Translations under genes and position numbers: made by a program
The notes under the pieces: model-generated
Told to the model about the DNA's origin: nothing
The model's database searches: none
What the model saw: the letters and a program-made list of their open reading frames with translations, nothing else
NCBI GenBank assembly: GCA_014896635.1
Contig: JADBKA010000102.1
Span: 1-16,714, forward strand
From: Ktedonobacteraceae bacterium
GTDB lineage: Bacteria; Chloroflexota; Ktedonobacteria; Ktedonobacterales; Ktedonobacteraceae
DNA: 16,714 bases
Direction: 5' to 3'
In this document: piece after piece, positions 5,757-14,188 of the stretch
How the letters are laid out: each line of letters opens with the position of its first letter
Position numbering within the stretch: the first letter of the stretch is position 1

Positions 5757-6791
5757 ATGAAGGAGCGCCTCGTTTCGCCTCAGATGAGCGAAGAGGAAGA
5801 GATTATTGAAGGTAGTCTTCGCCCTCATCGTCTGAGTGAGTATATCGGGCAGGAAAAAATCAAGAGTAATCTGAGCATTCTGTTAGAAGCAGCGCGCCGC
5901 CGTAACGAGCCGGTTGATCACGTTCTGCTCTATGGCCCGCCGGGTCTGGGCAAGACGACGCTCTGCAATATCATCGCTGCGGAGATGGGTGTCAATCTGC
6001 GCACAACATCGGGACCCGCCATCGAGCATGCCGGCGATCTGGCCTCGATCCTCACATCCTTACAGCCCGGCGAGGTGCTCTTCATCGACGAGATCCATCG
6101 CCTGGCGCGCGCGGTAGAAGAGCGGCTCTATTCGGCGATGGAAGATTTCGCCATTGATGTGATGATCGGCAAAGGACCGGGCGCTCGCTCACTGCGCCTG
6201 ACACTGCCACCATTCACCGTTGTCGGCGCGACCACGCGCGTCGGCTCGCTCACCGCTCCGCTGCGCGACCGTTTCGGCGCGATCTACCGCATGGAATATT
6301 ACGATGCTGACTCACTCAAAAAGATTGTGAAACGTTCGGCGCGTATCCTCAAGGTGGCGGCAGAAACGGACGGCATCGAAGAGATTGCCAGCCGCGCGCG
6401 CGGGACGCCCCGTATCGTCAACCGCCTGCTCAAACGTGTGCGCGACTACGCCCAGGTCAGAGCTGATGGCATCATCACGAAAGATGTCGCCAGGGCGGCC
6501 CTTGACGCTATGGAGATCGACGCGATTGGTCTGGATCAGACCGACCGTAATCTGCTGCTGACCATCATTCAGAAGTTCGGCGGGGGACCGGTCGGCCTCG
6601 ATACGCTGGCGGCCAGCATGAGCGAGGATACAGAGACTATCGAGGATGTCTACGAGCCATACCTGCTGCAACTGGGCTTTATCGCTCGCACGCCGCGTGG
6701 TCGCGTGGCTCTGCGCGCCGCCTATCAGCATCTTGGATTGACACCCCCTGGGGAAGGAAATGGACCGGGCCTGTGGACGACAACACCCTGA
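5757..6791 (+). CDS. ruvB: RuvB, Holliday junction branch-migration ATPase
   Basis: This 344-residue protein is of normal RuvB length and is intact. It carries [12 protein letters not shown] (21-32), Walker [10 protein letters not shown] (60-68), Walker [10 protein letters not shown] (108-116), sensor I VGATTR (156-161) and the arginine finger before DRFG (171-174). A C-terminal winged helix for DNA follows. RuvB forms a hexameric ring that pumps DNA through the RuvA-bound Holliday junction during recombination and repair. ruvA is not next to it, so it must be elsewhere. GGGGAG lies 6 bases before the ATG. The ruvB stop overlaps the start of queA by 19 bases, so the two are translationally coupled. 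The promoter region carries LexA-like boxes. Confidence 0.97.
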   Translation: MKERLVSPQMSEEEEIIEGSLRPHRLSEYIGQEKIKSNLSILLEAARRRNEPVDHVLLYGPPGLGKTTLCNIIAAEMGVNLRTTSGPAIEHAGDLASILTSLQPGEVLFIDEIHRLARAVEERLYSAMEDFAIDVMIGKGPGARSLRLTLPPFTVVGATTRVGSLTAPLRDRFGAIYRMEYYDADSLKKIVKRSARILKVAAETDGIEEIASRARGTPRIVNRLLKRVRDYAQVRADGIITKDVARAALDAMEIDAIGLDQTDRNLLLTIIQKFGGGPVGLDTLAASMSEDTETIEDVYEPYLLQLGFIARTPRGRVALRAAYQHLGLTPPGEGNGPGLWTTTP

Positions 6792-7906
6792 GAATCAGTG
6801 ATTTTGACTACGATTTACCTCAGGAACTGATCGCGCAAACGCCGATAGAGCCGCGCGACGCCTCGCGTCTGCTGGTAGTACATCGCTCAACTGGCAGGCT
6901 GGAGCACCGCCACTTTCGTGATATCGGCGACTACCTGCGTCCCGGCGATCTGCTCATCGCCAACCAGAGTCGCGTAATTCCCGCGCGTCTGACAGGACGC
7001 CGCGTCGAAACTGGCGGCCTCGTAGAAGTGCTCCTGCTGGCTGAGCGGCCCGACGTGGGCCGCGACTGCTGGGAGGCGCTGGTGCGTCCTGGTCGCCGCT
7101 TGCGTGAGGGCGCGCTCATCGAGTTTGGTGACCCTGCGCGGCCCGAACTGCGCGGTGAGATCTTGCTGCGCACCGGCGCTGGCGGGCGCCTTATCCGCTT
7201 CACTGCTCTCAATCAGCCCGGCAGCATCCCAGACGCCTCAAGCACTGGCACTTCAGGCAACCCGGCTGATCCCTATAACGTGCTGGCTGTGCGCAACCTA
7301 CTGGATAAACTGGGCAAGATGCCGCTGCCGCCGTATATCCATGAGGCGCTAACTGATCCCGAACGCTATCAGACGGTCTACGCGCGTATTCGCGGCTCTG
7401 CTGCCGCGCCCACCGCCGGCCTGCATTTCACGCCCCACCTGCTCGAGCAGTTGCGCCGGCGGGGCGTGCGCATCGGATTCGTGACTCTGCACGTCGGGTT
7501 GGACACCTTTCGTCCTGTCGAAGTCGAGAACGTGTGTGAACACAAAATGCACAGCGAAGCAATCGAGCTGGACGCGCCCACCGCCGAACTGGTCAGCGAG
7601 ACGCGCCGAGCGGGCGGACGTATCGTCGCGGTTGGCACCACTTCTGTGCGCGTACTGGAAAGTGTAGCGAACTTCTATGATGGGCGTATTGAGCCTTACA
7701 GAGGCTCGACAAGCCTCTTCATCACGCCCGGCTACCGCTACCGAATCGTCGATGCCATGATCACCAACTTCCATCTGCCACGCTCCACTCTGCTCCTGCT
7801 CGTAGCCGCTTTCCTGGGCAAATCGCTGATGGAGAGAGCGTACCAGGAAGCGATCCGCGAACGCTACCGCTTCTTTAGCTTCGGCGATGCCATGCTGCTG
7901 TTGTGA
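6773..7906 (+). CDS. queA: QueA, S-adenosylmethionine:tRNA ribosyltransferase-isomerase
   Basis: The protein begins [20 protein letters not shown], typical of QueA. It continues with [22 protein letters not shown] (61-73), [10 protein letters not shown] (211-220), [10 protein letters not shown], then E-x-H-K-M-H-S-E and [18 protein letters not shown] near the end. QueA transfers and rearranges the ribosyl group of S-adenosylmethionine onto 7-aminomethyl-7-deazaguanine in tRNA to make epoxyqueuosine. It is 377 residues long, some 30 more than usual, with the extra length in a Ser/Gly/Pro loop around residues 148-170. The start is GTG at 6773, inside the ruvB end; GAAGGAAA at 6752-6759 is a rather distant ribosome binding site. 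The ruvB-queA pairing is common in bacteria. The tgt gene is not in this window. Confidence 0.96.
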   Translation: MDDNTLRISDFDYDLPQELIAQTPIEPRDASRLLVVHRSTGRLEHRHFRDIGDYLRPGDLLIANQSRVIPARLTGRRVETGGLVEVLLLAERPDVGRDCWEALVRPGRRLREGALIEFGDPARPELRGEILLRTGAGGRLIRFTALNQPGSIPDASSTGTSGNPADPYNVLAVRNLLDKLGKMPLPPYIHEALTDPERYQTVYARIRGSAAAPTAGLHFTPHLLEQLRRRGVRIGFVTLHVGLDTFRPVEVENVCEHKMHSEAIELDAPTAELVSETRRAGGRIVAVGTTSVRVLESVANFYDGRIEPYRGSTSLFITPGYRYRIVDAMITNFHLPRSTLLLLVAAFLGKSLMERAYQEAIRERYRFFSFGDAMLLL

Positions 7907-7926
7907 TGCAGTGCTATCCAGCACGT

Positions 7927-7960
7927 AGGGTAGCAAGCTGTGCATGCAGCTTGCTACCCT
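7927..7960. terminator. Perfect 14-bp hairpin between the convergent queA and Rpn genes
   Basis: AGGGTAGCAAGCTG (7927-7940) and its exact reverse complement (7947-7960) flank a TGCATG loop that is itself palindromic. It starts 20 bases after the queA stop and 8 bases before the end of the facing Rpn gene. It is a likely two-way terminator, though T runs on either side are weak. Confidence 0.65.
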
Positions 7961-7967
7961 GAGCGGT

Positions 7968-8930
7968 TTAATGCTCTTCTTTCATCTCCCGGTTCTCCGG
8001 CGCTTCCAGCGCCAGTAAATGTTGCCGGGCTTCTGCCTCGTCACGGGCAACGCTGACCTGCACAGTCAGCTTCTGGAGCGCATCAGGCTGCTCTAGCACC
8101 GCGACGCAGGCTTTTGCCAGCTCGTGCAGGGCCGGGAAGCGCACTTTGACGATCTCTACCAGCGTCTCACGCAACGCCTTGAGGCTTCCTTCCTTTTGTC
8201 CCTCCTTTCGTCCCTCCTTGAGACCTTTCTCAAGTCCTTCTTTTCGTCCTTCTTCAAGCCCCTCTTGTAGTATCCATTCGTACACGGGTGTCTCACGGAT
8301 GATATCTTGCATATGACTGAAACTCCTCTGTAACCATTCCAGATCGTTGGTCGCTTTCAGACGCCTGAACACCAGTGACGCAAACGTAAAGCCGATCAGA
8401 TCCAGGTCTTTATACTGCTCTGGCGGCAGCAGGTCAAACATCTGTTTGACAATCTCACGCCTTGCTCCCTCTTTTGTTAACGGCAGCAGCGGCAACAGTC
8501 CCGGTTGCCCTGCCTGGAGTAGCTCTTCGGGCGTGAGCGAAGCAATCTCCAGCACTTCGTAATCAAACAGCAGTACCTCCCGCCTGCTCGGCACGCTCCA
8601 TCTCAAAGGCCGTGCCGCGACCGTGCCGTCCTTGAGCAGATAAATCACGCATGACAGTACCGGCAGACCAAACTCGCTTCTTACCAGTACATTATAGCGC
8701 AAGAGTCGTTCGGGCATTTCAGCATCGCGGTAGGTCTGGAACTCCAGGTGCAACAACAGCGGTTGATCGTTGAAGGTGACTTCCAGTAACGTATCGGTCT
8801 CCAGTTGCCAGGTTTTGAGCTTCTCTGGTCGCGTTCTGACATAGTGTGCGCCGGGGATGACCAGCCGGGTGAAGGCTTGAGGGCTGGCGCGCACGAGTGC
8901 GCGGGTACCGTGATCCCAGGGTTTTGCCAT
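7968..8930 (-). CDS. Rpn-family recombination-promoting nuclease / putative transposase (PD-(D/E)XK)
   Basis: This 320-residue protein has the Rpn layout. The N-terminal nuclease core has WQLETDTLLEV with Asp46 and LLLHLEFQTYRD with Glu63-x-Gln65, the E-x-Q active site of this PD-(D/E)XK branch. A helical middle follows, then a low-complexity repeat tail of E-G-x-x-K-G / R-K-E-G units (residues 223-248), then a charged C-terminal domain with ETLVEIVKVRFPAL. E. coli Rpn proteins cut DNA and promote RecA-independent recombination; many are spread horizontally. A GGAGGG ribosome binding site lies about 8 bases before the ATG. Parts of this gene (8012-8369) are duplicated at 11402-11747. It appears intact and probably active. 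Confidence 0.85.
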   Translation of the reverse strand: MAKPWDHGTRALVRASPQAFTRLVIPGAHYVRTRPEKLKTWQLETDTLLEVTFNDQPLLLHLEFQTYRDAEMPERLLRYNVLVRSEFGLPVLSCVIYLLKDGTVAARPLRWSVPSRREVLLFDYEVLEIASLTPEELLQAGQPGLLPLLPLTKEGARREIVKQMFDLLPPEQYKDLDLIGFTFASLVFRRLKATNDLEWLQRSFSHMQDIIRETPVYEWILQEGLEEGRKEGLEKGLKEGRKEGQKEGSLKALRETLVEIVKVRFPALHELAKACVAVLEQPDALQKLTVQVSVARDEAEARQHLLALEAPENREMKEEH

Positions 8931-9308
8931 CTTGCAACCCTCCCATCTCCAAAATTTCCTCTGGTGTCTTACTAAACGGCGCTCCCAGGCTCTTTAGCGG
9001 ATTTGCCAGAAGATTTTGCGAGAAATGGGAAAAAGTCCGTATATGCCAGAGATTTTTAGAGTCGTGATACTCGTGTGACGGTGGGTGTCTCTATTGTGAC
9101 GGCATTGGGACTGCGCTCTGGTATCCTTCATCATGGAAGAATCTGATTGATCAATTTCTTTATAGAGGTGACAGAAAAGAGACATTTTTGCGACGCTTCT
9201 GACTGATTTGAGAGAGTCTGTAAAAAGGCGTTCATCTTTTTATGACAAAGAGAGTCTTTAATAGTAAAGAGCACAATCATCGTTAGTCCGAGTGAGGAGA
9301 ATAAACAC
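8931..9308. other. Intergenic region between divergent Rpn and TPM-domain genes
   Basis: This 378-base gap has no convincing gene. It is AT-rich toward the right end and holds the ribosome binding sites for both genes (GGAGGG on minus, GAGGAG on plus near 9293). A TTTAATAG sequence around 9257-9264 could be a -10 box for the plus gene, but no clear -35 partner fits. A short repeated TGTGACGG at about 9076 and 9097 is of unknown meaning. Confidence 0.5.
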
Positions 9309-10073
9309 ATGTTTACAAAGCTAGCGGTTAGCAGGTGTGCGCTGCTGATGCCGGCTTTCAGCAGCGCACTTGTACTTCTCTTGCTCACGAGCAGCTACGC
9401 ATGGGCCGGCACAGTCACGGTGAACGACCAGGCGGGCGTGCTCGACGCGCAGAAGGTACAGGCAGAGGCTGCGCAACTGCCGGTTCCAGTTGTCATTTAT
9501 ACGACGAAAACCTTTTCCGGCGACATGAATGCATTCAAGCAACTTGTACGTAATCTGCTGCCAGGTCCAAAATCTATCTGTATCGGAGTTGATACCGTCC
9601 ATCGGCTTTTTGATATAGAGAGCGGCAACGATGTAGAGTTATCGGATGAGCAGGCCAATGCTGCTTACCAGGCTTTTAAGAGTAATTTTCATGGCGACTA
9701 CACGCCGGCCATGATTGCGGCCATCGGCTCAGTACGTGATTCGCTACATGCTGGCGCTCAGAGTGGCGCCTGGCCGGCCTGGTTGATCGTCCTGCTCGTC
9801 GTGGCTGGTGGTGGTCTGTTGTTCTGGCTGATACTGGCGCTGGTGAGATGGGGACGCAATCGGAGTGGCCCGCCGAGTGGTGGTCGCCCTGATCGTGGTC
9901 GGTGGTGGCCCGGCGGCTGGTACTACGGTGGGCCGTATGTACACAGCGGAAGTAGTGGAAGTAGTGTGCATCATGGTGGTGGAGCCGGCGGCAGTTTTGG
10001 TGGTGGCTTCGGTGGTGGTGGTGGTGGTGGATTTGGTGGTGGTTTCGGCGGCGGTGGTGGCGGCAGCTTCTAA
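9309..10073 (+). CDS. Exported TPM-domain protein with membrane anchor and glycine-rich tail
   Basis: The 254 residues fall into four parts. A Sec signal peptide (1-33) ends SSYAWA. A TPM-like domain (about 36-147) starts VTVNDQAGVLDAQ and includes PVPVVIYTTKTF, then IGVDTVHRLFDIESGNDVELS and a final GDYTPAMIAAI. One transmembrane helix (157-179) follows, then a cytoplasmic, basic and finally glycine-rich tail (about 213-254) of G-G-G-F repeats. TPM proteins of this outline are widespread in bacteria and plants; roles proposed include photosystem II repair phosphatase and envelope stress functions. No role can be assigned here. The domain is somewhat short. A GAGGAG ribosome binding site precedes the ATG at about 9 bases. 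Confidence 0.75.
   Translation: MFTKLAVSRCALLMPAFSSALVLLLLTSSYAWAGTVTVNDQAGVLDAQKVQAEAAQLPVPVVIYTTKTFSGDMNAFKQLVRNLLPGPKSICIGVDTVHRLFDIESGNDVELSDEQANAAYQAFKSNFHGDYTPAMIAAIGSVRDSLHAGAQSGAWPAWLIVLLVVAGGGLLFWLILALVRWGRNRSGPPSGGRPDRGRWWPGGWYYGGPYVHSGSSGSSVHHGGGAGGSFGGGFGGGGGGGFGGGFGGGGGGSF
9976..10070 (+). repeat. GGTGGT-type low-complexity run coding the Gly-rich tail
   Basis: Repeated GGTGGT and GGTGGC-TTC units encode runs of glycine with phenylalanine. Such DNA is prone to slippage, so the tail length may vary between strains. Confidence 0.8.
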
Positions 10074-10160
10074 GTAGCAGCTTCAGAGCTTAACCGAAAA
10101 TCTGGTTGTGACCCTGGGTTGAAGCGGATTCAGGTTGATTTCCAAATAGGTTCTAAGTAG

Positions 10161-10183
10161 AGGGCGCCTGCGGCAGGCGCCCT
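10161..10183. terminator. GC-rich 10-bp hairpin after the TPM gene
   Basis: AGGGCGCCTG and CAGGCGCCCT pair perfectly around a CGG loop. It lies 88 bases after the TPM-protein stop and could end its transcript, although no T run follows. It is the first of four consecutive hairpins. Confidence 0.4.
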
Positions 10184-10239
10184 TGAAATCAGTATACTGA
10201 AACTCTGTGACGTACCCCCGCGTGAACGTGGAAGCTTCG

Positions 10240-10302
10240 ACGTCGTTGCCGACGTTGGGCGGAGATGCCGGGCGCCCCGGCCGACTGGCGAGAACAAGCC
10301 AG
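10240..10302. other. Three further hairpins of unknown function
   Basis: ACGTCG-ttgc-CGACGT (10240-10255), GCCGGG-cgc-CCCGGC (10267-10281) and CTGGC-gagaacaa-GCCAG (10285-10302) follow one another. With the hairpin at 10161 they make a compact structured stretch between the TPM gene and the transposase fragment. It could be a small structured RNA, an intron remnant or mobile-element DNA. Confidence 0.35.
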
Positions 10303-10640
10303 ATTCCTCTACCGTTGTTTTTGAACTGTACGTGGAACAGATTCTCGATCCTAGCTTGCAAGCTGGGCAAATCGTGATCCTGGACAATTTGAGCACGCAT
10401 ATCGGCGAGAAAGTTCGACAGGCCATTGAAGCACAAGGATGTCAACTCCTGTTTCTGCCTTTCTACTCCCCTGACTTGTCTCCGATTGAGGAAGCCTTCT
10501 CCAAACTCAAAGCCGTTTTGCACCGGGTAGGAGCGCGCACTCCAGAAGCCTCACAGGAGGCCATTGGGCAAGCCCTTCTCACGATCACGCCACACGATGC
10601 CCGTGGCTGGTTTACCCATTGTGGCTATCTCGCCTCTTGA
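10300..10640 (+). pseudogene. IS630-family transposase, C-terminal fragment
   Basis: The readable protein is VVFELYVEQILDPSL, then QIVILDNLSTHIG (the second catalytic Asp with N and H), then LLFLPFYSPDLSPIEEAFSKL with the catalytic Glu, and TPHDARGWFTHCGY near the end. This is the DDE_3 catalytic end of an IS630 transposase, ending naturally at TGA (10638-10640). The first half of the protein, with the helix-turn-helix and first catalytic Asp, is missing. The frame upstream of about 10300 bears no transposase likeness, so the element is truncated and immobile. No terminal inverted repeat or TA target duplication was found. It points to past insertion and deletion here. Confidence 0.75.
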
Positions 10641-10677
10641 TGCTTCGGGAGCGCTTCACATCAGAGGCGCCCTGTTG

Positions 10678-11184
10678 TCAGAAGAGAGGCATGACCAGCA
10701 GCAGGGCGGGATCGCTGTCCACTCCCCAGTACAGGGGAACTTCGCAGATATCCAGGAAGCCCACCTTGTGATAGAAAGCACGCGTGGCGGCATAGCCATC
10801 TTCGACCGAACCCTCAGTATCCCTCTCATAGGAGGGTGCCAGTGTCGCCACCAGCAGGAGACGGTATCCCTGCGCTTGCATCTCTTGACGCAGGTGCTCA
10901 ATGAGCCGCCGCCCGATCCCTTGACCACGAAGGTCTGCATGAACTGCCATCCAGGTGATCTCAACGGTCGTAGCATTGTGGGGCTGCACCGTCAAAAAGC
11001 CGACGACGCGCCCATCAGAGACGGCCACCCATCCTTCGCTTATCCGTACCGCCTGAGCACACGCCTGTCGTCCACTTTCGTACCCAAAATGGCGCGGAAG
11101 AGTCAGGATAATCTGGTCACAGGTAGGAGCATCTGCGATGGTCAGTGGACGTACTTCAATCTGCGTGTGATGAGTGAAAGACAT
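10678..11184 (-). CDS. GNAT-family N-acetyltransferase
   Basis: This 168-residue GNAT protein opens with IEVRPLTIADAPTCDQIILT. It has the central strand VEITWMAVHADLRGQGIGRRL, where R-G-Q-G-I-G is the acetyl-CoA loop, followed by a helix IEHLRQEM, and ends with ATRAFYHKVGFLDICEVPLY (the usual A-x-x-F-Y-x-K-x-G-F). The substrate is unknown. I start it at ATG 11184 because GGAGG lies 5 bases before it; an upstream in-frame ATG at 11202 has no such site. It converges with the IS630 remnant, whose stop is 37 bases away. It stands alone between mobile fragments, so it may have been acquired. Confidence 0.85.
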   Translation of the reverse strand: MSFTHHTQIEVRPLTIADAPTCDQIILTLPRHFGYESGRQACAQAVRISEGWVAVSDGRVVGFLTVQPHNATTVEITWMAVHADLRGQGIGRRLIEHLRQEMQAQGYRLLLVATLAPSYERDTEGSVEDGYAATRAFYHKVGFLDICEVPLYWGVDSDPALLLVMPLF

Positions 11185-11366
11185 CCTTTCCTCCATGAAC
11201 ATCGAATATGTTGCTTAGTATAACACAGAGAGCCGAGCAGGGAGCACAGAATGGTTCGATGTTTCGACTCCTGAAAAAGTGCCAGACTATGGAGCGGTAA
11301 AGCAGTTGTCCAGACGAAGTGGGTACCTCTTTCAAACATCAGATGACGAGGTGTCCAGGTAAAGGT
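11185..11366. other. Short non-coding stretch
   Basis: I see no gene here. The rightmost part leads into the Rpn fragment. Bases 11217-11225 on the minus strand (TGTTATACT) might be a -10 box for the GNAT gene, without a clear -35 partner. Confidence 0.3.
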
Positions 11367-11759
11367 TCAATTTTTGTGAAGACCGCTGTAGACGCTCGAT
11401 TCTAGCAAGTGCTGGCGCGCTTCGGCCTCGTCACGGGCAACGCTGACCTGCACAGTCAGCTTCTGGAGCGCATCAGGCTGCTCCAGTGCCGCTACATGCA
11501 CCTGTGCTAGCTCTTGCAGGGCCGGGAAGCGCACTTTGACGATCTCTACCAGCGTCTCGCGCAACGCCTTGAGGCTTCCTTCCTTGCGTCCCTCCCTGAG
11601 ACCTTTTTCAAGTCCTTCTTTTCTCCCTTCTTCAAGCCCTTCTTGTAGTATCCATTCGTACACGGGTGTCTCACGGATGATGTCTTGCATATGACTGAAA
11701 CTCCTTTGCAACCATTCCAGATCGTCGGTCGCTTTCAGACGCCTGAAGACTAAAACTGG
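11367..11759 (-). pseudogene. Truncated copy of the Rpn nuclease C-terminus
   Basis: The frame reads LVFRRLKATDDLEWLQRSFS, then the E-G-x-x-K-G repeat tail and SLKALRETLVEIVKVRFPAL. It is nearly identical to residues 187-306 of the Rpn protein encoded at 7968-8930. It lacks the whole nuclease core, has a TAA immediately upstream (11760-11762), and after ARDEAEARQHLL ends in unrelated residues. The DNA likeness runs from about 11402 to 11747. Relative to the full copy it has a 12-base deletion, removing one four-residue repeat unit. It is a duplicated, dead fragment rather than a working gene. Confidence 0.8.
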
Positions 11760-11784
11760 TTATCCACATATATTGTGGATAACC
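11758..11784. terminator. 11-bp palindrome that is also a pair of DnaA boxes
   Basis: GGTTATCCACA (11758-11768), TATAT, and TGTGGATAACC (11774-11784) form a perfect inverted repeat. It lies 20 bases downstream of the debranching gene's stop codon and is followed on the minus strand by AGTTTTAG, so it can serve as its terminator. Each arm contains a perfect DnaA box (TTATCCACA), facing each other. Another near match (TGTGCATAT) is at 11795-11803. Confidence 0.55.
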
Positions 11785-11803
11785 TGGGGAAAACTGTGCA
11801 TAT

Positions 11804-14188
11804 CTAGCACATAAGCGCATGATCTGGCTGGAGCACCTGCATGTGCGCCAGAAGATTATAGACACGTAACAGTTCACCGATACTGACAGCCGATGTGATT
11901 TCCGGCCCGCTATGATGGGGAGAGTCGCCATCCAGCGTGTTTGCACACATCCCCAGAAAGTTGCCATACAGAAGGTCTCTGAATGGTTCCAGTAGTTGCA
12001 AGCCCTTGCGCCAGAGGTATTCCTGGTGTAGCTGCCGGTCTGACTGCGCGATCTGCCTGGGAGAATGGCGTCCGACGATGAGCAGGGCGTCGATGTACGG
12101 TCCTATCAGCCAGGGCCAGATACTCCCTTGATGCAAGGCGCGTTCCCGCGCTTCGTCGTCCTTTCCCTGAGAGCCGCGATACGCGCTATCCTGTGGGGAA
12201 AGTGTGCGCAGACCCCAGGGTGTGAGCAGGTGCCGGGTGACCTGGTCAAACACGCTTTGATGGTATCTGCTGTCCAGAATCGGATGGCGTAAAGAGAGAG
12301 CTAGCAACTGGTTGGGACGCAGGGATGGATCGTTTCCTTGCGGTCCGTCTACCACGTCGTAGAGATAGCCTCCTTCCGCGTACCAGAAACGCTCCTGGAA
12401 GCTGCTTCTACAGAGTTTGAGCAATTCCTGGTAATACGAGAGGGAAGAAATCGCTCTCCCTCTGCGACTCATATATTGCGACCATTTGTGCATGAGTGCC
12501 AGCGCATGGTAGCAGAGCGCGTGTACCTCGACGGCCTTGCCAGTGCGTGGCGTTTGAGGCACACCATTTATGCTGGCATTCATCCAGGTGAGGGCCTTAC
12601 CGGGTTGACCGGCATAGAGCAGGCCATCGTTATGGTCCATGTGAATATTGTTGATCGTTCCGCGCATGCAGGTGTGAAGCGCATACCTGAGGTCGTCGTA
12701 GTATGTTTCCAGCAGGTCGTAGTGGCGTGTGATGCGTAGATAGTAGTCGAGAGCATAAAAGAACCAGAGTGTGGTATCCACGCTGCCGTAGTCGTCGTCC
12801 TGCAAGGATCTGCCAGGTAGAGGAAAGCGATCAGCCAGCAGACCATCTCTGAAGGTGCGAGCGACGGCGTGCAGCAGGCGCTGTGCATCAGCATACCGCC
12901 CGCTCACAAGCGTCAGACCGGGCAGAGCAATCAAGGCATCGCGGATACGGTGTTCCATCGTGTAGTAACTGGAGAGCAGGGAAGGGAGAGCGGGGAGAGC
13001 AGGCATCTTCTCGCTGCCGGAGGATCTGTAGTGTACAAAAAAGGAATCCACAGCCTGGAGCAGGAGTCGCAGAAAATCTTCACCTCCGGCATCGGGGTCA
13101 GAAGTTGTTGTAAGTGGTAGTACACGCAAGTGTTGCGTGTGAGCGGCTTCACCTCCTTCACCAAAGAAGCGCCGGGGATATAAAGCGCAGTGGAAGAGCT
13201 GCTGCCGCCGCTCGATACTAATGGCATACAGGTGCTGGATCTCCTGCGGGCGCAGATCGAGCGATGACAGGTCCTCCGTACTCGCAATGATCGTCAAGAT
13301 ATCTTCCTCGTCGGTATTGAGTGTTGCGCGAATGACGCCCGGTAAATAGAGATCATCCGTCGCTGCCAGACCCATCGCTTTGTCCTGGCGGTGCAAGAAA
13401 TTCCAGTACCAGACACCGGTTGGAAGAAACGTCACCTGGTTCCCGCTATGGCTGACGGCCAGGATATGGTAAGGGAGGGTGCCGGCGGCTCTGACTGTGC
13501 AACCGGCGAGCCGTCCTGAGAACGAGCGCGCGTCTTGCGAAGCGTGCCATGTCTCGCGTGCCTGCCCGCTATCTTCCGCCTGGTATGCCTGTACCTCGAA
13601 ATACTGATCATGGCTGCCCTGCCGCGTCTGGTTATAGGGACGATAGGTGGTGAAGGGCAGCAATGTCAGAGTCAGCGAGCGGGCGTTTTCGACTGGACGT
13701 CCCAGGCTGCCGGAAAGCGGGCCTGTCCTTCCTGGCCGGTAGTGGCCAGAACCGTTATACTGCGCGGTCTTGTAGACGCGGTATTGAACACAGGTGATAT
13801 TGCGCTCCCAGGGGAGCCAGATGCGTTTCTCCAGAGCAATCCCGCTCATCCCTCCCAGATAGCAGGTAAAAATGGGAAAGCCTTCTTCAAGCCTGAACTC
13901 TTCCAGGTGAACGAATCCGGCAGGATTCAAAGCTCCATCGCGGTATTCGTTCGTTTCAAGATAATACGTGCGTTGATCAAAAACGACCTCCTCATCCATC
14001 TTTGCCAGCAATACATGAGGGATTGTGCTTCCAGGGGGGACCGCCACCAGCAACCCGTGCTGCCGGCGTGTTAAAACCCCTGCCACCGTCCCTGACGCAT
14101 ATCCACCCAGACCATTCGTCACGAGCCATTCGCGCGAGATCGTCTCGCCGAGATCACGGCAAATCCCGCGATCAAATATGATGGGCAT
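11804..14188 (-). CDS. Glycogen debranching protein (amylo-alpha-1,6-glucosidase type), with divergent active-site motifs
   Basis: The 794 residues match the archaeal/bacterial single-chain debranching family. The N-terminal beta-rich domain has EWLVTNGLGGYASG (20-33) and HGLLVA. The C-terminal (alpha/alpha)6 barrel has RDALIALPGLTLVSGRY (416-432), YGSVDTTLWFFYALDYYL (467-484), TPRTGKAVEVHALCYHAL (546-563), SLRPNQLLALSL (622-633) and HQGSIWPWLIGPYIDALL (686-703). Such enzymes remove alpha-1,6 branch glucose from glycogen. Key family motifs are altered, however: the W-G-R-D loop reads HRIRD, T-W-M-D reads TWMN, and the S-E-I-F-D-G-D region reads ANTLDGD. It may have changed specificity or lost activity. 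GGAGGG sits 6 bases before the ATG. It stands alone. Confidence 0.85.
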   Translation of the reverse strand: MPIIFDRGICRDLGETISREWLVTNGLGGYASGTVAGVLTRRQHGLLVAVPPGSTIPHVLLAKMDEEVVFDQRTYYLETNEYRDGALNPAGFVHLEEFRLEEGFPIFTCYLGGMSGIALEKRIWLPWERNITCVQYRVYKTAQYNGSGHYRPGRTGPLSGSLGRPVENARSLTLTLLPFTTYRPYNQTRQGSHDQYFEVQAYQAEDSGQARETWHASQDARSFSGRLAGCTVRAAGTLPYHILAVSHSGNQVTFLPTGVWYWNFLHRQDKAMGLAATDDLYLPGVIRATLNTDEEDILTIIASTEDLSSLDLRPQEIQHLYAISIERRQQLFHCALYPRRFFGEGGEAAHTQHLRVLPLTTTSDPDAGGEDFLRLLLQAVDSFFVHYRSSGSEKMPALPALPSLLSSYYTMEHRIRDALIALPGLTLVSGRYADAQRLLHAVARTFRDGLLADRFPLPGRSLQDDDYGSVDTTLWFFYALDYYLRITRHYDLLETYYDDLRYALHTCMRGTINNIHMDHNDGLLYAGQPGKALTWMNASINGVPQTPRTGKAVEVHALCYHALALMHKWSQYMSRRGRAISSLSYYQELLKLCRSSFQERFWYAEGGYLYDVVDGPQGNDPSLRPNQLLALSLRHPILDSRYHQSVFDQVTRHLLTPWGLRTLSPQDSAYRGSQGKDDEARERALHQGSIWPWLIGPYIDALLIVGRHSPRQIAQSDRQLHQEYLWRKGLQLLEPFRDLLYGNFLGMCANTLDGDSPHHSGPEITSAVSIGELLRVYNLLAHMQVLQPDHALMC

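Noticed and set aside
7349..7945. 198-residue minus-strand frame within queA
   Set aside because: Shadow of queA; the GC-rich coding strand leaves antisense frames open.
8187..8264. Repeats in the Rpn gene as a possible CRISPR or tandem regulatory array
   Set aside because: The repeats are codon-level (E-G-x-x-K-G) within a frame and have no spacers.
10083..10523. 146-residue minus-strand frame over the hairpins and transposase fragment
   Set aside because: Overlaps recognisable IS630 coding sequence on the other strand and shows no family features.
10564..11223. 219-residue plus-strand frame across the second GNAT
   Set aside because: Antisense of the GNAT gene, whose acetyl-CoA loop and ribosome binding site are clear.
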